Origin: Flavobacterium hydrocarbonoxydans
GTDB taxonomy: Bacteria; Bacteroidota; Bacteroidia; Flavobacteriales; Flavobacteriaceae
Assembly: GCF_009789235.1 (NCBI RefSeq)
Contig: NZ_WSTB01000005.1
Location: 124,001-188,000, forward strand
Reading direction: 5' to 3'
DNA: 64,000 nt
Every line of letters begins with the position of its first letter. Within the stretch, counting starts at the first letter, position 1. Shown here piece by piece: positions 46,553-54,155 of this stretch. The notes beneath the pieces are model-generated. The model ran no database searches, was not told the origin of the DNA, and saw only the letters and a program-made list of their open reading frames with translations. The position numbers and the translations under genes were made by a program.

Positions 46553-48478
46553 TTAAGAAACCACTTCTTCTAAGTTTTTATCAAAAGTACGTTTTCCAAA
46601 AATGTTTTCTAAGTCATCTTTAAAGATTACTTCTTTTTCAATTAAAATATCAGCCAACTGATTTAGCTTGTCTTTGTTTTCTTCAAGAATTTGAATCGCT
46701 CTTTGGTATTGACCTTCAATTAATTCTGAAATTTCTTTGTCAATTACTTTAGCAGTTTCATCAGAATATGGTTTTGAGAAATTGTATTCGCTTTGTCCGG
46801 TTGAATCATAATACGTAACATTTCCTATTTTATCATTCAATCCATAAATTGTTACCATGGCACGAGCCTGACGTGTAACTTTTTCTAAATCGCTCAAAGC
46901 ACCAGTCGAAATTCTGTCAAAAGTTACTTTTTCAGCAGCTCTTCCGCCCATAGTAGCACACATTTCGTCTAACATTTGATCAGTTCTCACGATTTGTCTC
47001 TCTTCAGGTAAGTACCAGGCAGCTCCTAAACTTTGTCCGCGAGGAACAATTGTTACCTTAATAAGTGGTGCAGCATGTTCTAACATCCAGCTTACAGTTG
47101 CGTGACCCGCTTCGTGAATTGCGATGGCTCTTTTCTCTTCTGGAGTAATAATTTTATTTTTCTTTTCAAGACCACCAATGATTCTGTCAACAGCATCAAG
47201 GAAATCTTGTTTGTCAACAGCAGTTTTGTTATAACGGGCAGCAATTAAAGCAGCTTCGTTACAAACGTTAGCAATGTCAGCACCAGAGAAACCTGGAGTT
47301 TGTTTGGCTAAGAAATCCAGATCAAGACCTTCAACTTTTTTAATAGGTGCTAAATGCACTGCAAAAATTTCAGCTCTTTCGCGAATGTCTGGTAAGTCAA
47401 CAAAAATTTGTCTGTCAAAACGACCCGCACGCATCAAAGCTTTGTCTAAAACATCAGCTCTGTTGGTTGCAGCCAAGACGATTACGTTAGAGTTGGTACC
47501 AAAACCATCCATTTCGGTTAATAATTGGTTCAATGTGTTTTCTCTTTCGTCGTTACCGCCTGACATATTGCTTTTTCCTCTAGCTCTACCCACAGCGTCG
47601 ATTTCGTCGATGAAGATAATAGCAGGAGATTTTTCTTTGGCTTGTTTAAACAAATCACGAACACGTGACGCACCAACTCCTACGAACATTTCAACAAAAT
47701 CAGAACCTGATAAGGAGAAGAAAGGAACCTGAGCTTCGCCGGCAACCGCTTTTGCCAATAATGTTTTACCAGTTCCCGGAGGTCCTACCAATAAAGCTCC
47801 TTTTGGGATTTTACCACCAAGATTAGTATATTTTTCAGGGTTTTTAAGGAATTCTACAATTTCCTGGATTTCCTCTTTTGCACCTTCCAGACCTGCAACA
47901 TCTTTAAAAGTGGTTTTGATATCTGTTTTTTCATCAAATAATTTAGCTTTAGATTTTCCGATATTGAAAATTTGTCCGCCACCGCCACCGGCACCACCTG
48001 ACATTTTTCTCATAATAAAAATCCAAACAGCAATGATAATGATGATAGGAAGTAAGCTGATAAGAATATCGCTCCAGTTGTTTTTCTGTAAAAAATTAAA
48101 ATCTTTCAGTTTGCCTGTGCTTACTGCTTTTTCTAATTTTGTTTGAAAAATCTGGTCGTTACCAATTTCCAAAGTATAATGAGGCCCTTTGTTTGCATTT
48201 CCAAACATATCTTTAGCAACTTTGCTATTTGCTTTGTCTTTAAGTGCAGCAGGGGCTAAATATACTTCAGCTTCGGCTTTGTTATAAACGATTACTTTTT
48301 CAATTTGTCCTTTTTCTAATAAAACATTGAATTTAGAAGAAGTTAATTGAGCAGGTTCGCTTAAGTTTGATCCTCCAGTTGTAAAACTGATAACCAAGAA
48401 AACCAAAAGTATTGCGGTATATATTAACCAGGGACTTATTTTAAATTTATTCTGATTCGGATTATTATCTTTAGCCAT
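46553..48478 (-). CDS. ftsH: ATP-dependent zinc metalloprotease FtsH
   Basis: 641 residues. Membrane-anchored AAA protease that degrades misfolded and regulatory membrane and cytosolic proteins. Two membrane helices (about 17-33 and 139-156) enclose a periplasmic domain. A Gly-rich stretch near 160 leads to AAA: Walker A GPPGTGKT at 232-239, Walker B IIFIDE at 287-292, second region ALMRAGRFDRQ. The zinc site is HEAGH at 455-459. Full family length. It is 15 bp after rsfS, so the two form one operon. Confidence 0.98.
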   Translation of the reverse strand: MAKDNNPNQNKFKISPWLIYTAILLVFLVISFTTGGSNLSEPAQLTSSKFNVLLEKGQIEKVIVYNKAEAEVYLAPAALKDKANSKVAKDMFGNANKGPHYTLEIGNDQIFQTKLEKAVSTGKLKDFNFLQKNNWSDILISLLPIIIIIAVWIFIMRKMSGGAGGGGGQIFNIGKSKAKLFDEKTDIKTTFKDVAGLEGAKEEIQEIVEFLKNPEKYTNLGGKIPKGALLVGPPGTGKTLLAKAVAGEAQVPFFSLSGSDFVEMFVGVGASRVRDLFKQAKEKSPAIIFIDEIDAVGRARGKSNMSGGNDERENTLNQLLTEMDGFGTNSNVIVLAATNRADVLDKALMRAGRFDRQIFVDLPDIRERAEIFAVHLAPIKKVEGLDLDFLAKQTPGFSGADIANVCNEAALIAARYNKTAVDKQDFLDAVDRIIGGLEKKNKIITPEEKRAIAIHEAGHATVSWMLEHAAPLIKVTIVPRGQSLGAAWYLPEERQIVRTDQMLDEMCATMGGRAAEKVTFDRISTGALSDLEKVTRQARAMVTIYGLNDKIGNVTYYDSTGQSEYNFSKPYSDETAKVIDKEISELIEGQYQRAIQILEENKDKLNQLADILIEKEVIFKDDLENIFGKRTFDKNLEEVVS

Positions 48479-48493
48479 TAGAAGAAGTTTCTT

Positions 48494-48865
48494 TTAGTAT
48501 TTGTTTTCGATTGTAGTTATTTTGGCATCACCCCAAAGACTTTCGATATTGTAGTATTCGCGAATATGTTTCTGGAATACGTGTACTACGATGTGTACAT
48601 AATCCATCAATACCCATTCTGCGTTATCGGTACCTTCTACATGCCAGGGTTTATCTTTTAAATCTTTGGATACTGTTTTTTGAATTGAGTTTACAATGGC
48701 GTTAACCTGAGTGTTTGAGCTACCGTTGCAAATAACAAAATAGTCACAAACAGCCGTGTCTATTTCCCTTAAGTCAAGAATATCGATATCATTTCCTTTT
48801 ACTTCTTCAATTCCTTTGATTATGTTCGCCAATAGAACATCGTTGTTTATAGTCTTTTTCGCCAT
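48494..48865 (-). CDS. rsfS: Ribosomal silencing factor RsfS
   Basis: 123 residues. It binds ribosomal protein L14 and keeps the large subunit from joining when nutrients are short. The core is NDIDILDLREIDTAVCDYFV, then ICNGSSNTQVNAIV and the C-terminal WHVEGTDNAEWVLMDYVHIV, then VHVFQKHIREYYNIESLWGD. First gene of the rsfS-ftsH operon, divergent from birA, 92 bp apart. Confidence 0.95.
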   Translation of the reverse strand: MAKKTINNDVLLANIIKGIEEVKGNDIDILDLREIDTAVCDYFVICNGSSNTQVNAIVNSIQKTVSKDLKDKPWHVEGTDNAEWVLMDYVHIVVHVFQKHIREYYNIESLWGDAKITTIENKY

Positions 48866-48907
48866 GAATTATTTTTATGAATCTGTAAAGTTACCAAATT
48901 TTGTGAT

Positions 48908-48915
48908 TATTTTTG
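48908..48915 (+). promoter_or_regulatory. -7 promoter element of birA
   Basis: TATTTTTG fits TAnnTTTG, 42 bases before the birA start. No -33 element is obvious. Confidence 0.35.
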
Positions 48916-48957
48916 AACCTTAACAAAATATTAAATTAAGTTATTTAAATTACTTGA

Positions 48958-49686
48958 ATGAAACTAATCAAACTCGATGCCATAGATTCTACCAATGACT
49001 TCCTAAAAGCATTAGCCAGTCAGGATGAGCTGGACAATTTTACGGTCGTAACAGCTGAAAATCAGACAAAAGGAAAGGGCCAAATGGGAGCCAAATGGCA
49101 GTCAGAATCAGGTAAAAACTTAATTATGAGTGCCTTGGTAAAGGATTTTGTGTTTGATAATGAGCACGTTTTCAACCTGAGTATTGTAGTTTCATTATCG
49201 GTAATTCAAGTCTTAAAATCATTGAATATTCCTGAATTAAGCATAAAATGGCCTAACGACATAATGGCAGGGAATAAAAAGATTGGTGGCATATTAATCG
49301 AAAACACGATCAAAAGCGATGGCAGAATCGTGTCAGTCGTTGGGTTAGGACTAAATGTTAACCAGACTAATTTCGAACATTTGCCTAAAGCATCTTCGCT
49401 CGCAGCAATTTCAGGAGTCGAATTTGATAAAGATTCTTTGCCCTTTTTTATTGTAAAAGAAATCCAGAAAAAAATCGAATTATGGAATACCAATTCGGTT
49501 CTTTTTTGGGAGGAATATTATAATTCGTTATTCAAAAAAGGAGTTCCGATGCCTTTTAAAAATAGAAACAACCAGAATTTCATGGGAATCATTCAAGGCG
49601 TTTCTTCCACAGGAAAAATCCAAATTTTACTCGAAGATGATACTGTAGCCGAATTTGATATCAAAGAAGTTCAGATGCTTTATTAG
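48958..49686 (+). CDS. birA: Biotin--[acetyl-CoA-carboxylase] ligase
   Basis: 242 residues. Attaches biotin to the carrier of acetyl-CoA carboxylase via biotinyl-AMP. Catalytic loop GKGQMGAKWQSESGKNLIMS near residue 40 and WPNDIMAGNKKIGGILIENT near 98 are clear, along with a short C-terminal SH3-like domain. It lacks the N-terminal DNA-binding domain of E. coli BirA, so it does not repress bio genes. No bio genes are nearby. Confidence 0.94.
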   Translation: MKLIKLDAIDSTNDFLKALASQDELDNFTVVTAENQTKGKGQMGAKWQSESGKNLIMSALVKDFVFDNEHVFNLSIVVSLSVIQVLKSLNIPELSIKWPNDIMAGNKKIGGILIENTIKSDGRIVSVVGLGLNVNQTNFEHLPKASSLAAISGVEFDKDSLPFFIVKEIQKKIELWNTNSVLFWEEYYNSLFKKGVPMPFKNRNNQNFMGIIQGVSSTGKIQILLEDDTVAEFDIKEVQMLY

Positions 49687-49879
49687 AGGTTCTAAGGTTC
49701 TGAGTTGCTAAGTTGCTAAGGTTTTCGACCACGGATAACACGGATTTTAAGGGATTTTACCGATTTTTTTTTCAGTCCGGGATAAATAAATCTGCTCAAT
49801 CTGCTCAATCTGCCCAATCTGCGAAAAAAAAAATCAGTAATATTCCGTCAGACCAGTAAAAACCCTTGGTCCAAAAAAA

Positions 49880-49906
49880 AAAGCCCGATTCGAAAATCAG
49901 GCTTTA
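49880..49906 (-). terminator. Terminator of the SRPBCC gene
   Basis: AAGCCCGATT and AATCAGGCTT pair with one mismatch, followed on the minus strand by ten T residues. It lies just after the SRPBCC stop at 49928. Confidence 0.7.
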
Positions 49907-49927
49907 TAAAATGTATTTTTTTAAAAC

Positions 49928-50320
49928 TTACAGCTTCGTCATATTAGTAGCCAAAGTTTCGATAAATTTACTAATTGGTCCTTTGATCATCATCGCCATC
50001 ATAGCATTGAATTCGCCATCAAATTTTAATTGTACAGCACTTTCCGAATCTGAAATGCTTTCGATATCCGACACTAAAGTAAAAGGAAGTTTATCGCTTG
50101 CAGCTCCTAAAACAATTTTGTTTGGCGCTGTTTTCTCCTTCATTTTAAGTTTGATTTCCGGCATCCCTTTCAATCCAAAAATAAAAGCATCTTCGCCAAT
50201 TACCTCGAATTTAGCGATATTATCCGGCATTAGTTTCTCGAAATTCTTAACATCAGACAATAAATCAAATAAATCTTGAGCTGATTTCTGAACAGTAACT
50301 TTTGGACTTTCTAAGTTCAT
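49928..50320 (-). CDS. SRPBCC (START-like) domain protein
   Basis: 130 residues, a single helix-grip domain that would form a hydrophobic pocket. Begins SPKVTVQKSAQDLFDLLSDV, then KNFEKLMPDNIAKFEVIGED, and ends in a long C-terminal helix AMMAMMIKGPISKFIETLAT. Related Bacteroidota proteins bind lipids or isoprenoids, but the ligand is unknown. Orphan, between birA and pyrE. Confidence 0.85.
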   Translation of the reverse strand: MNLESPKVTVQKSAQDLFDLLSDVKNFEKLMPDNIAKFEVIGEDAFIFGLKGMPEIKLKMKEKTAPNKIVLGAASDKLPFTLVSDIESISDSESAVQLKFDGEFNAMMAMMIKGPISKFIETLATNMTKL

Positions 50321-50437
50321 ATATATTTTTGTTTATTTTATTTTAATGGGAAAGAAAAAATAAATTCCAATTTTTTTAAATTCCAAATTCCAAAAAAGAT
50401 CGAAGCGATTTTTCAGAAAATCTTTACTCTTTACTCT

Positions 50438-51082
50438 TTACTCTTGTTTCCAGGTCGATGGTGTAACGCTCCATTCCTGCAGCGTAGCCAAGTCATCCTC
50501 TGTAATGTATTGTTTATCAACAGCTAAATCCAGCAAATTCGAATAGTTGCTAAGCGTATATAAATCGATATTAGCGTTTTTAAAGTTTTCTTCGGCAACA
50601 CCAAAACCATAGGTAAAAATCGCGGCCATCCCTTTTATGTTAGCACCTTCGTTGCGTAAAGCTTCCACAGCCATCAAACTGCTGTTTCCGGTACTTATCA
50701 GGTCTTCAACCACTACAACACTCTGGCCTTTATGCATAAAACCTTCAACCTGATTTTGTCTTCCGTGTTTTTTAGGTTCCGGACGTACATATACAAATGG
50801 TAATCCAAGGCTTTCTGCAACCAGAATACCAATACCAATCGCACCTGTAGCCACACCGGCAATAACATCGGGCTTACCAAATTGTTTTTCTATATTTTTC
50901 GCAAATTCATCACGAATATAATTTCGGATGCTCGGAAATGAAAGAATTAACCTATTATCACAATAAATAGGTGATTTCCATCCAGAAGCCCATGTAAAAG
51001 GATTTTCGGGATTCAATTTAATTGCATTTATTTGCAAAAGCAATTCTGCTGTTTTTTCGGCGGTATCTTTATTAAAAATCAT
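50438..51082 (-). CDS. pyrE: Orotate phosphoribosyltransferase
   Basis: 214 residues from the ATG at 51082 (MIFNKDTAEKTAELLLQINA). A start 33 bases upstream would run into the divergent NUDIX gene and has no family match. Makes OMP from orotate and PRPP. The PRPP loop is VVVVEDLISTGNSSLMAVEA, and the orotate-site flank FTWASGWKSPIYCDNRLILS is clear. Full family length. Its start is 7 bp from the NUDIX start, and its likely promoter is inside the NUDIX coding region. Confidence 0.96.
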   Translation of the reverse strand: MIFNKDTAEKTAELLLQINAIKLNPENPFTWASGWKSPIYCDNRLILSFPSIRNYIRDEFAKNIEKQFGKPDVIAGVATGAIGIGILVAESLGLPFVYVRPEPKKHGRQNQVEGFMHKGQSVVVVEDLISTGNSSLMAVEALRNEGANIKGMAAIFTYGFGVAEENFKNANIDLYTLSNYSNLLDLAVDKQYITEDDLATLQEWSVTPSTWKQE

Positions 51083-51085
51083 AGT

Positions 51086-51093
51086 ACAAATGT
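51086..51093 (-). promoter_or_regulatory. pyrE promoter, overlapping the NUDIX start codon
   Basis: TACATTTG (minus strand) fits TAnnTTTG and includes the NUDIX ATG. Upstream by 18 bases is TTTG, a good -33 element within the NUDIX gene. The G of the -7 box is only 3 bases before the pyrE ATG, so transcription should start at or next to the start codon, giving leaderless mRNA. Confidence 0.6.
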
Positions 51094-51692
51094 ATAAAGT
51101 TTTTGTGAACGACAAACCACTTTTTTTGACAAATGAAATCTCACGTGAGACTAATTTTCAATTGTTCTTGTTAGAGAGTATTGACATTGAACAACTTATT
51201 GTCAAAATCTTTCAAAATAAAATTCAAAAGGCTTATTTGTATCATCCGGACGAAAAGGAGATTATGAAAACTTTAAAAGCTAAAATTCCTGTTAATAAAG
51301 CCGGTGGCGGATTTGTCTATAACAAGAAAGGCGAAGTGCTTTTTATCTTCCGAAACGGAAAATGGGATCTCCCAAAAGGCGGAATCGAGAAAGGTGAGGA
51401 CATCGAAGACACCGCCATGCGCGAAGTCGAAGAAGAAACCGGTGTTGGAAAACTACGAATTACCAACAAACTCCAAAAAACCTACCACGTTTTTAAACGC
51501 AACGGAAAATACAAACTCAAAATCACGCATTGGTTCGAAATGCAGTCCGATTTCGAAGGAACCCCAGTAGGTCAGGCCAACGAAGGCATCGAAAAAGTAG
51601 CCTGGCTCAACCCCGAACAAATCAAAGAAGCCCTAAAAAACTCCTACGAAAACATCAAATTGTTATTCGAAGAAGAAAATACTTTAAATTAA
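51090..51692 (+). CDS. NUDIX hydrolase
   Basis: 200 residues. The NUDIX box fits at 97-119: G-x5-E-x7-R-E-x-x-E-E-x-G with GGIEKGEDIEDTAMREVEEE, then TGV. About 70 residues before the domain have no known fold that I recognise (MYKVFVNDKPLFLTNEISRE). It hydrolyses a nucleoside diphosphate linked to some group; substrate unknown. Divergent from pyrE with only 7 bp between the start codons, which suggests coordinated control with pyrimidine synthesis, but that is inference. Confidence 0.92.
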   Translation: MYKVFVNDKPLFLTNEISRETNFQLFLLESIDIEQLIVKIFQNKIQKAYLYHPDEKEIMKTLKAKIPVNKAGGGFVYNKKGEVLFIFRNGKWDLPKGGIEKGEDIEDTAMREVEEETGVGKLRITNKLQKTYHVFKRNGKYKLKITHWFEMQSDFEGTPVGQANEGIEKVAWLNPEQIKEALKNSYENIKLLFEEENTLN

Positions 51693-51710
51693 ATTCCAAT
51701 TTTTATAAAA

Positions 51711-51793
51711 ATTCCAAATTCCAAATTCCAAATTCCAAATTCCAATTTTTCAAAGTTTATTTAGCTTTCTTTAAATTGGAATTTGGAATTTTA
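51711..51793 (+). repeat. AATTCCAA tandem words and inverted partner
   Basis: Five copies of the AATTCCA word are followed, after a short gap, by AAATTGGAATTTGGAATTTT (51772-51791). The two form a long stem after the NUDIX stop and may end transcription. The same word builds the terminator at 31631. Confidence 0.75.
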
Positions 51794-51814
51794 AAATTTG
51801 ACATTTCCTTTAAT

Positions 51815-51940
51815 AGGGGCGTGCCACCATCCCGATAAAAGGGCAAACATACTTTGCGCTTATACGCCCTTTTATCGGGATGCTGTCGGGCTTTCGCTGC
51901 TACTTCGGTAGCTTAGCTCTATCCCTCACGCGAGCTACAC
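51815..51940. repeat. Intergenic element with 16-bp inverted repeat
   Basis: Starts GGGGCGTGCCACCATCCC. The inverted repeat ATCCCGATAAAAGGGC (51829-51844) has its perfect partner at 51866-51881, followed by TCGGGCTTTCGCTGCTACTT and ATCCCTCACGCGAGC. I recall similar GGGCGTGCC...CCTCACG blocks between genes of other Flavobacterium genomes; there is one copy here. Confidence 0.65.
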
Positions 51941-51941
51941 T

Positions 51942-52397
51942 TTATCTTAAAACTCTTTTTTGTGTTAAATACTGACAGTAAAAAATCATTGCAGTAGTAA
52001 CCAAAGCCATAATGATAGGCATAGACCAAAGTACGCCCATTGCTTCAACTCCTGCCGAAAAAAAATAGCTGTACACGATAAAACCAAGACTTCCGATCAG
52101 GCAAATTACAAATAAGCCAACTGATTTCCGGGAGCGAAAAAGCATAGCGGCTGCTGCAAAAAAGTTTCCCCAAACCGATACTGTCCAGCCAATTGTGGCC
52201 CAAAGCGGAAAACTAGTGTAGTACATAATTTGTTCGTTGGTCATTCCCGACGAGCGAAAATAAGTTTCTCCCTGAGCAACACTCATAATATAATCTAAGC
52301 ACGAAGCAATTCCGAACAGCAATAAAATTCCACCCAAAATCCAGCCATGCCAAGGCATAGGAGAACTTGTAGTGCTTTTGAGAGTAGTGGTTTTCAT
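51942..52397 (-). CDS. Four-helix membrane protein of unknown function
   Basis: 151 residues. Hydrophobic helices at about 17-40, 64-88, 94-113 and 119-143; the short N-terminus is rich in Thr and Ser. The order of residues (WHGWILGGILLLFGIASCLD, FPLWATIGWTVSVWGNFFAA) does not match a family that I can name with certainty. Probably in the inner membrane. No close neighbour on either side gives a hint. Confidence 0.8.
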   Translation of the reverse strand: MKTTTLKSTTSSPMPWHGWILGGILLLFGIASCLDYIMSVAQGETYFRSSGMTNEQIMYYTSFPLWATIGWTVSVWGNFFAAAAMLFRSRKSVGLFVICLIGSLGFIVYSYFFSAGVEAMGVLWSMPIIMALVTTAMIFYCQYLTQKRVLR

Positions 52398-52585
52398 AAA
52401 TAAATGGTTTAAGGTTTTGTTAGTTAAAAAGGCAAACGCTTAATAATGTGCTGCCTATAATTTTATTTAGACGAATAAAGGATTGTTTCGTAACACAAAA
52501 AGAAAAAAAGAGAGTGAATGATTCCTGATTTGTCTAATCTAAAACATATTTTGAAATCGGATTATAATTGCTTTTTGATGAGTTT

Positions 52586-53129
52586 ACACAAAATGTTGTC
52601 CAGTCTCCACAAAATCTTGTCCAGCCTCAGAAAAACGTAAAATTTCACGTCAGCGATGTGAAACTTCACGTCTGTGATGTGAAATTTCACACCAAGAACG
52701 TAAACATTTACGTCCGGAACGTGAAATTTCACGTCAGCGATGTGAAATTTCACGTCTGTGATGTGAAATTTCACACCAAGAACGTAAACGTTTACGTCCG
52801 GAACGTAAAATTTCACGTCGGCGATGTGAAATTTCACGTCTGTGATGTGAAATTTCACGTCCAGGACGTGAAATTTGGCATAATTGACTTCTGTTTTGCG
52901 AAGTCTCATGACTTTGTACACGTTCCAATATTCTTGCATTACCCCAAATTTGACGTCAGCCACGTCAAATTTGACATCGAGGACGTCAAATTTGACATCA
53001 GGAACGTCAAATTTGGCATAGAGGACGTCAAATTTGACATCGGGCACGTCAAATTTGGCGTCAGGTACGTCAAATTTGGCATCGGGTACGTCAAATTTGA
53101 CGTCAGGCACGTCAAATTTGGCGTCCAGA
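52586..53129. repeat. Palindromic tandem array of 21-nt units, two families
   Basis: The main part, 52635-52886, has 12 units of exactly 21 nt. Most are perfect 12-bp palindromes: GTGAAATTTCAC, GTAAACGTTTAC or GTAAACATTTAC. A four-unit, 84-nt pattern repeats nearly three times. After 54 nt of unique sequence, nine units at 52941-53129 use the palindrome GTCAAATTTGAC or its variant with GGC. Two looser units (ACAAAATGTTGT, ACAAAATCTTGT), also 21 nt apart, precede at 52586. Every change in the third base of the palindrome has the matching change in the tenth. Frames encoding VKFHVSD or VKFDVPD heptads are open on both strands (52568-53215 plus, 53110-52562 minus), but both lack an ATG start, beginning at TTG or GTG. 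Confidence 0.92.
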
Positions 53130-53238
53130 CGAGTTTTTATCAGCTAAACGTTTTGAAGAGTGATTTTGTGAAAGTTTATTTTGAAATTAAGTCCATGAAT
53201 TCGCACCAGCCATGAATTCCGTAGGAATAAAACATATT

Positions 53239-53265
53239 GTAGCGACGGATTTCAATCCGTCGTAG
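53239..53265. repeat. REP-like palindrome CGACGGATTTCAATCCGTCG
   Basis: A 20-bp perfect palindromic core apart from the two central bases, flanked by GTAG on each end. First of a run of different REP-like elements in the gap from 53216 to 53627, which contains no gene. Confidence 0.7.
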
Positions 53266-53367
53266 AATTGAACGTCATGTGTCAAAATTCCATAGGAACG
53301 ATTCATATAAATAAGCATAAGCATTGACCGAACCTACGGCTCTTTTGATTTCTGGCATATCGCTAGA

Positions 53368-53383
53368 CTGGATTAAAATCCAG
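53368..53383. repeat. REP-like palindrome CTGGATTAAAATCCAG
   Basis: An imperfect palindrome embedded in TAGACTGGATTAAAATCCAG followed by CCCTACAA. CCTACGGCTC and CCTATGGCTC words lie on both sides (near 53332 and 53405). Confidence 0.6.
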
Positions 53384-53454
53384 CCCTACAATATTTGAAT
53401 CGAGCCTATGGCTCTTTATTTAGCACGCTCAAAAAAGCTTTATTTCAACATAAA

Positions 53455-53601
53455 GATAGCGCGGATTTGCAATCCGTGCCCGCAAAGATTGATAGTTTCT
53501 ACCCATAAAACAAAAGCTACAGAATTGGTTTTCTTGTAGCTTTAATTTTGGTTTGTATTGTGTCTTATTGTTGCGGGCACGGATTGCAAATCCGCGCTAT
53601 C
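53455..53601. repeat. REPIN-like inverted pair of 31-bp REP elements
   Basis: Bases 53455-53485 and 53571-53601 are exact 31-bp inverted copies, starting GATAGCGCGGATTTGC and ending TGCCCGCAA. Each has an inner palindrome, GGATTTGCAATCC. Between them an AAAGCTAC/GTAGCTTT hairpin (53513-53543) looks like a terminator. This is the size and structure of a REPIN. No transposase of the REP-associated type is nearby. Confidence 0.8.
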
Positions 53602-53627
53602 AGGTGTGATCTAACTTAGCAGTATTT

Positions 53628-53978
53628 TTATTTTTTCAAATTTTTCAAAAGTATTGAAGAGAGAAATCCACAGCTAATCAGAAAAATTAAAAACAAACAT
53701 CTCAAAGGTCTTTCAGAAAATGCTTCTAATGGAAAAATACAACTGATAACAAAAAGAAAAAATGCAATTAGATAAAGATACTTTTTAGAAAATTCCAGAT
53801 ACATATTAAAAGCAAAAATGGATATGCTAAAAATAATTCCGGTGTAAAAAATGGTTAAACCAAATCCAATCGATTTATGCTGAATTGGATAAAAAAGAGT
53901 CAAGAGATAGTGAATAGTAACAATTATAACAATTTGAATTAATGAAATCAATATTGGTTTTAGGATTTTTGCAATCAT
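53628..53978 (-). CDS. Small four-helix membrane protein of unknown function
   Basis: 116 residues, nearly all hydrophobic: helices at about 7-29, 38-60, 67-87 and 92-112, ending with the basic LLKNLKK. I do not recognise the family. Its low-complexity, AT-rich base use and its place between REP elements suggest an accessory gene. No signal peptide or lipobox. Confidence 0.65.
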   Translation of the reverse strand: MIAKILKPILISLIQIVIIVTIHYLLTLFYPIQHKSIGFGLTIFYTGIIFSISIFAFNMYLEFSKKYLYLIAFFLFVISCIFPLEAFSERPLRCLFLIFLISCGFLSSILLKNLKK

Positions 53979-54090
53979 TTTTAGTAATTATTGATAGTTA
54001 TACAAAGTACAGAGACTTGTTACAAGTTACAGTTTTTTTGCTAAAGCGATCTGAAAAAAAAATGTAAATCAAATTAAGACATACCTATAA

Positions 54091-54119
54091 TTGCGGGCAC
54101 GAGCGAGACGCTCGCGCTA
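54091..54119. repeat. REP variant with exchanged core
   Basis: TTGCGGGCACG and CGCGCTA, the outer parts of the 53571 element, are retained, but the inner palindrome is AGCGAGACGCT instead of GATTGCAAATC. Confidence 0.7.
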
Positions 54120-54155
54120 ACTGAGGAATTCTTTTAGTAATTATAGACAGTAGTT

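Noticed and set aside
47274..47732. 152-codon plus-strand ORF inside ftsH
   Set aside because: Antisense shadow of the conserved AAA domain; no protein family features.
52562..53110. Minus-strand heptad protein VKFDVPD
   Set aside because: It starts only with GTG inside the repeat, and the same heptad appears on both strands because units are palindromes. Kept as an alternative reading of the array, not as a gene.
53216..53627. Small RNA gene
   Set aside because: The strong structure is accounted for by REP palindromes and a terminator-like hairpin; no promoter is seen before them.
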